DNA of 64,000 bases from Fluviicola sp. (GTDB lineage: Bacteria; Bacteroidota; Bacteroidia; Flavobacteriales_D; Crocinitomicaceae): positions 1 to 64,000 of the forward strand of contig NVXU02000002.1 of the NCBI GenBank assembly GCA_002734065.2, written 5' to 3'. Shown one piece after another: positions 62,387 through 64,000 of the stretch. The notes beneath the pieces were generated by a model. That model was not told where the DNA came from. It made no database searches and saw only the letters and a program-made list of their open reading frames with translations. Position 1 is the first letter of the stretch. Each line of letters opens with the position of its first letter. Position numbers and translations under genes: made by a program.

Positions 62387-62761
62387 CTACAGTTTCCCCT
62401 CAATTTTGGTTAAAAAACGATCTAAGTTCGCGTTTTTTGTTAAGTCATCAGCTCCAACAATGTAAATATTCTTACACTTAAAGTTTCGGAACCACATTTC
62501 AAAATTGGAAATCGCAACCTGTAAAGTCCCGTTTACATCAATTTTTTGTGTTGGAAGATGTCTTTCATCAAAGTAAGAATGAATAACGTTGATTTCTTTG
62601 TCAATATCCTGATTGGCATTGATTAAAAGCAATCCGTCAGCAATCTGGTCTCCCATTTTAAAGGTATGTTCAGTTGCTTGCACGCCGAGTTTATTTGCCC
62701 ATTCAGAAATATGCTTTGAAAAAGGTGAATTCGGTTGTAGGTAAATATTCTCTAGTCTCAT
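62387..62761 (-). CDS. Hypothetical protein
   Basis: 124 aa, mixed alpha/beta: MRLENIYLQPNSPFSKHISEW, DGLLLINANQDIDKEINVIHSYF, and CKNIYIVGADDLTKNANLDRFL. No membrane segment. No family recognised, though the alternating strand-helix pattern could be a small Rossmann-like fold. Its own upstream region lies in the ~60-bp gap to the ArsC-like gene. Confidence 0.6.
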   Translation of the reverse strand: MRLENIYLQPNSPFSKHISEWANKLGVQATEHTFKMGDQIADGLLLINANQDIDKEINVIHSYFDERHLPTQKIDVNGTLQVAISNFEMWFRNFKCKNIYIVGADDLTKNANLDRFLTKIEGKL

Positions 62762-62824
62762 TCTTATTCCGCTGTGTTTTTAGCGAGGGCAAATATACTT
62801 ATTTAATTGCAACTAACTCTTAGT

Positions 62825-63178
62825 TTAATTAAATAATTCATTAATTCTTTCCATAGGTCTGCCAATAACGGCCTTGTCTCCCAATACAATAATCGGACGC
62901 TCTATTAACTTCGGAAATTGAACCATCGCATCAATCCAATCACTTTCAGATAAATCCTTTCCTTTGAAATTCTCTTTGTACTCTAGCTCACCTTTTCTAA
63001 TCAATTCAAAGGCTGTCATATTCAATTTCTTCAACAATGATTCCAATAAGGTTTTGTTAGGACTGTCTTTCAAATACTCTATAACCTCAAATTCCTTGCC
63101 AGACTCTTCTAAATAGTCCAATGAACATCTGCTTTTAGAGCATCTTGGGTTGTGAAATACTTGTATTTTTTGTTTCAT
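62825..63178 (-). CDS. ArsC/Spx family protein (arsenate reductase-like)
   Basis: 117 aa thioredoxin-fold protein. The active-site region is HNPRCSKSRCSLDYLEESG, with the first cysteine in the ArsC position; FPKLIERPIIVLGDKAVIGRP is the usual C-terminal block with arginine. Either arsenate reductase or a YffB/Spx-like protein; no ars genes nearby, so arsenic detoxification is not shown. Confidence 0.85.
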   Translation of the reverse strand: MKQKIQVFHNPRCSKSRCSLDYLEESGKEFEVIEYLKDSPNKTLLESLLKKLNMTAFELIRKGELEYKENFKGKDLSESDWIDAMVQFPKLIERPIIVLGDKAVIGRPMERINELFN

Positions 63179-63263
63179 TTTCTCGTCTTTTGTCTCACGA
63201 TGATTTTCGCAAAACTCTCTTTTGTCTTTTGTCTTTTGTCTCTAAGTCTTTCGTCTCTCTTTC

Positions 63264-64000
63264 TCAACTCCCATAAGTCATTAAGTAAGCTTTTAAAAAT
63301 TTATTCAAATCTCCATCCATTACCGCATCCACGTTACCTGTTTCAAAGCCTGTTCGAACATCTTTGACTAACTTATAAGGATGCATGACGTAATTTCTAA
63401 TCTGCGAACCCCATTCTATTTTCTTCTTGTTTGCCTCAATTTCATCTCTTGCTTCCATTCGTGCTCTGTACTCCAATTCATAGAGTTGCGACTTTAGCAA
63501 TTGCATTGCTTTCTCTTTATTCCCAAGCTGTGATCGGGATTCAGAGTTCTCTATGACTATTCCTGTTGGGGCATGTCGCAAACGAACGGCAGTTTCTACC
63601 TTGTTTACATTCTGTCCACCAGCACCGCCAGAACGAAATGTTTCCCAGGTAACATCAGCAGGATTCACATTTATTTCAATCGTGTCATCCACCAATGGGT
63701 AAACATAAACAGAAGCAAAAGACGTGTGTCGTTTTGCATTAGAATCAAACGGAGAAATTCTCACCAAACGGTGCACGCCATTCTCTCCTTTAAGATAACC
63801 AAAGGCAAAATCTCCTGCAAACTGAATAGTAACGGTTTTAATTCCGGCAACATCTCCCGACTGGTAATTTAGTTCTTTAATTTTGAAACCGTTTTTTTGT
63901 CCCCACATCGTGTACATGCGCATCAACATTGACGCCCAATCACAACTTTCTGTTCCTCCAGCGCCAGAAGTTATTTGCAAAACGGCACTGAGTCCATCTT
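63264..64000 (-). CDS. prfB: Peptide chain release factor 2, C-terminal part
   Basis: The frame is open to the window edge: codons beyond the track start read [15 protein letters not shown], the normal RF2 core. Peptidyl-tRNA hydrolysis motif [19 protein letters not shown] (GGQ), and the RF2 anticodon tripeptide SPF in [13 protein letters not shown]. It recognises UGA and UAA stops. The N-terminus, including any programmed frameshift, lies outside the window. Confidence 0.95.
   Translation of the reverse strand, partial: DGLSAVLQITSGAGGTESCDWASMLMRMYTMWGQKNGFKIKELNYQSGDVAGIKTVTIQFAGDFAFGYLKGENGVHRLVRISPFDSNAKRHTSFASVYVYPLVDDTIEINVNPADVTWETFRSGGAGGQNVNKVETAVRLRHAPTGIVIENSESRSQLGNKEKAMQLLKSQLYELEYRARMEARDEIEANKKKIEWGSQIRNYVMHPYKLVKDVRTGFETGNVDAVMDGDLNKFLKAYLMTYGS

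Overview
The window is a chromosomal piece of a Bacteroidota bacterium, most likely Flavobacteriales near the Cryomorphaceae/Crocinitomicaceae (the phylum is well supported, the family is a guess). The evidence is low G+C, tandem rRNA promoters of the Bacteroidota form TTG-N19-TAnnTTTG, few Shine-Dalgarno sites, a type IX secretion (T9SS) type B C-terminal domain next to a PorP/SprF protein, a DUF6089 (PorG-like) protein and a Bat aerotolerance operon. TGA is an ordinary stop codon in many genes here.

Layout. 1-0.9 kb: 5' third of a 16S rRNA gene on the minus strand with its leader and two promoters. 1-5.3 kb (minus): small conserved protein, AlbA_2 protein, aroE, DUF368 lipid-carrier transporter, rhodanese, DUF4442 protein and nitronate monooxygenase. 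5.5-10.5 kb (plus): menA-menC (menaquinone), a GT-C-like membrane protein, a class III CoA-transferase and a GNAT. 10.6-11.6 kb: ddl, with an octamer tandem repeat directly before its start codon and a palindromic element at its 3' end. 11.8-17.9 kb: a HYR-repeat T9SS cargo gene broken by one in-frame TGA, a PorP/SprF partner, a PlsC acyltransferase and a small membrane protein. 17.9-21.1 kb (minus): crcB, PAP2, obg, adk, hpt. 21.3-26.8 kb: purK and a 1423-residue propeller-membrane-PAS-SpoIIE sensor phosphatase. 27.3-35.7 kb: moxR-DUF58-DUF4381-like-batA-batB-batC-batD-batE. 35.7-36.6 kb: a GxxExxY gene inside degenerate repeats. 36.6-38.8 kb: rlmN and an acyl-ACP desaturase.

38.9-48.0 kb is the most unusual part: a tightly packed seven-gene operon with a class I HMG-CoA reductase, a UbiA-family prenyltransferase, a rifampin-phosphotransferase-type dikinase, a BtaA-like (DUF3419) aminocarboxypropyl transferase, a CTP-dependent polyprenol/phytol-kinase-like protein, a GNAT-like protein and an acyl-adenylating ligase. 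A polyprenyl diphosphate synthase follows under its own promoter. Together they look like a pathway for an undescribed isoprenoid or homoserine-ether lipid.

49.2-52.4 kb: MORN-like lipoprotein, dnaG, PAP2. 52.5-53.4 kb: two small minus-strand genes separated by a 24-bp perfect palindrome. 53.4-55.5 kb: a tripartite hipB-hipS-hipT toxin-antitoxin cassette bracketed by a 92-bp direct repeat that duplicates the start of the neighbouring gene, so it looks like an inserted module. 55.5-64 kb: small orphan gene, pdxJ, CBS protein, nadK, a cyclophilin-FKBP fusion, a repeat-rich spacer, DUF6089, DUF4139, a small hypothetical, an ArsC-like protein and prfB running off the right edge.

Dispersed small repeats and perfect palindromes are unusually frequent between genes, and several of them form gene ends: the ddl C-terminus, the zinc-ribbon gene 3' end and the batC N-terminus.
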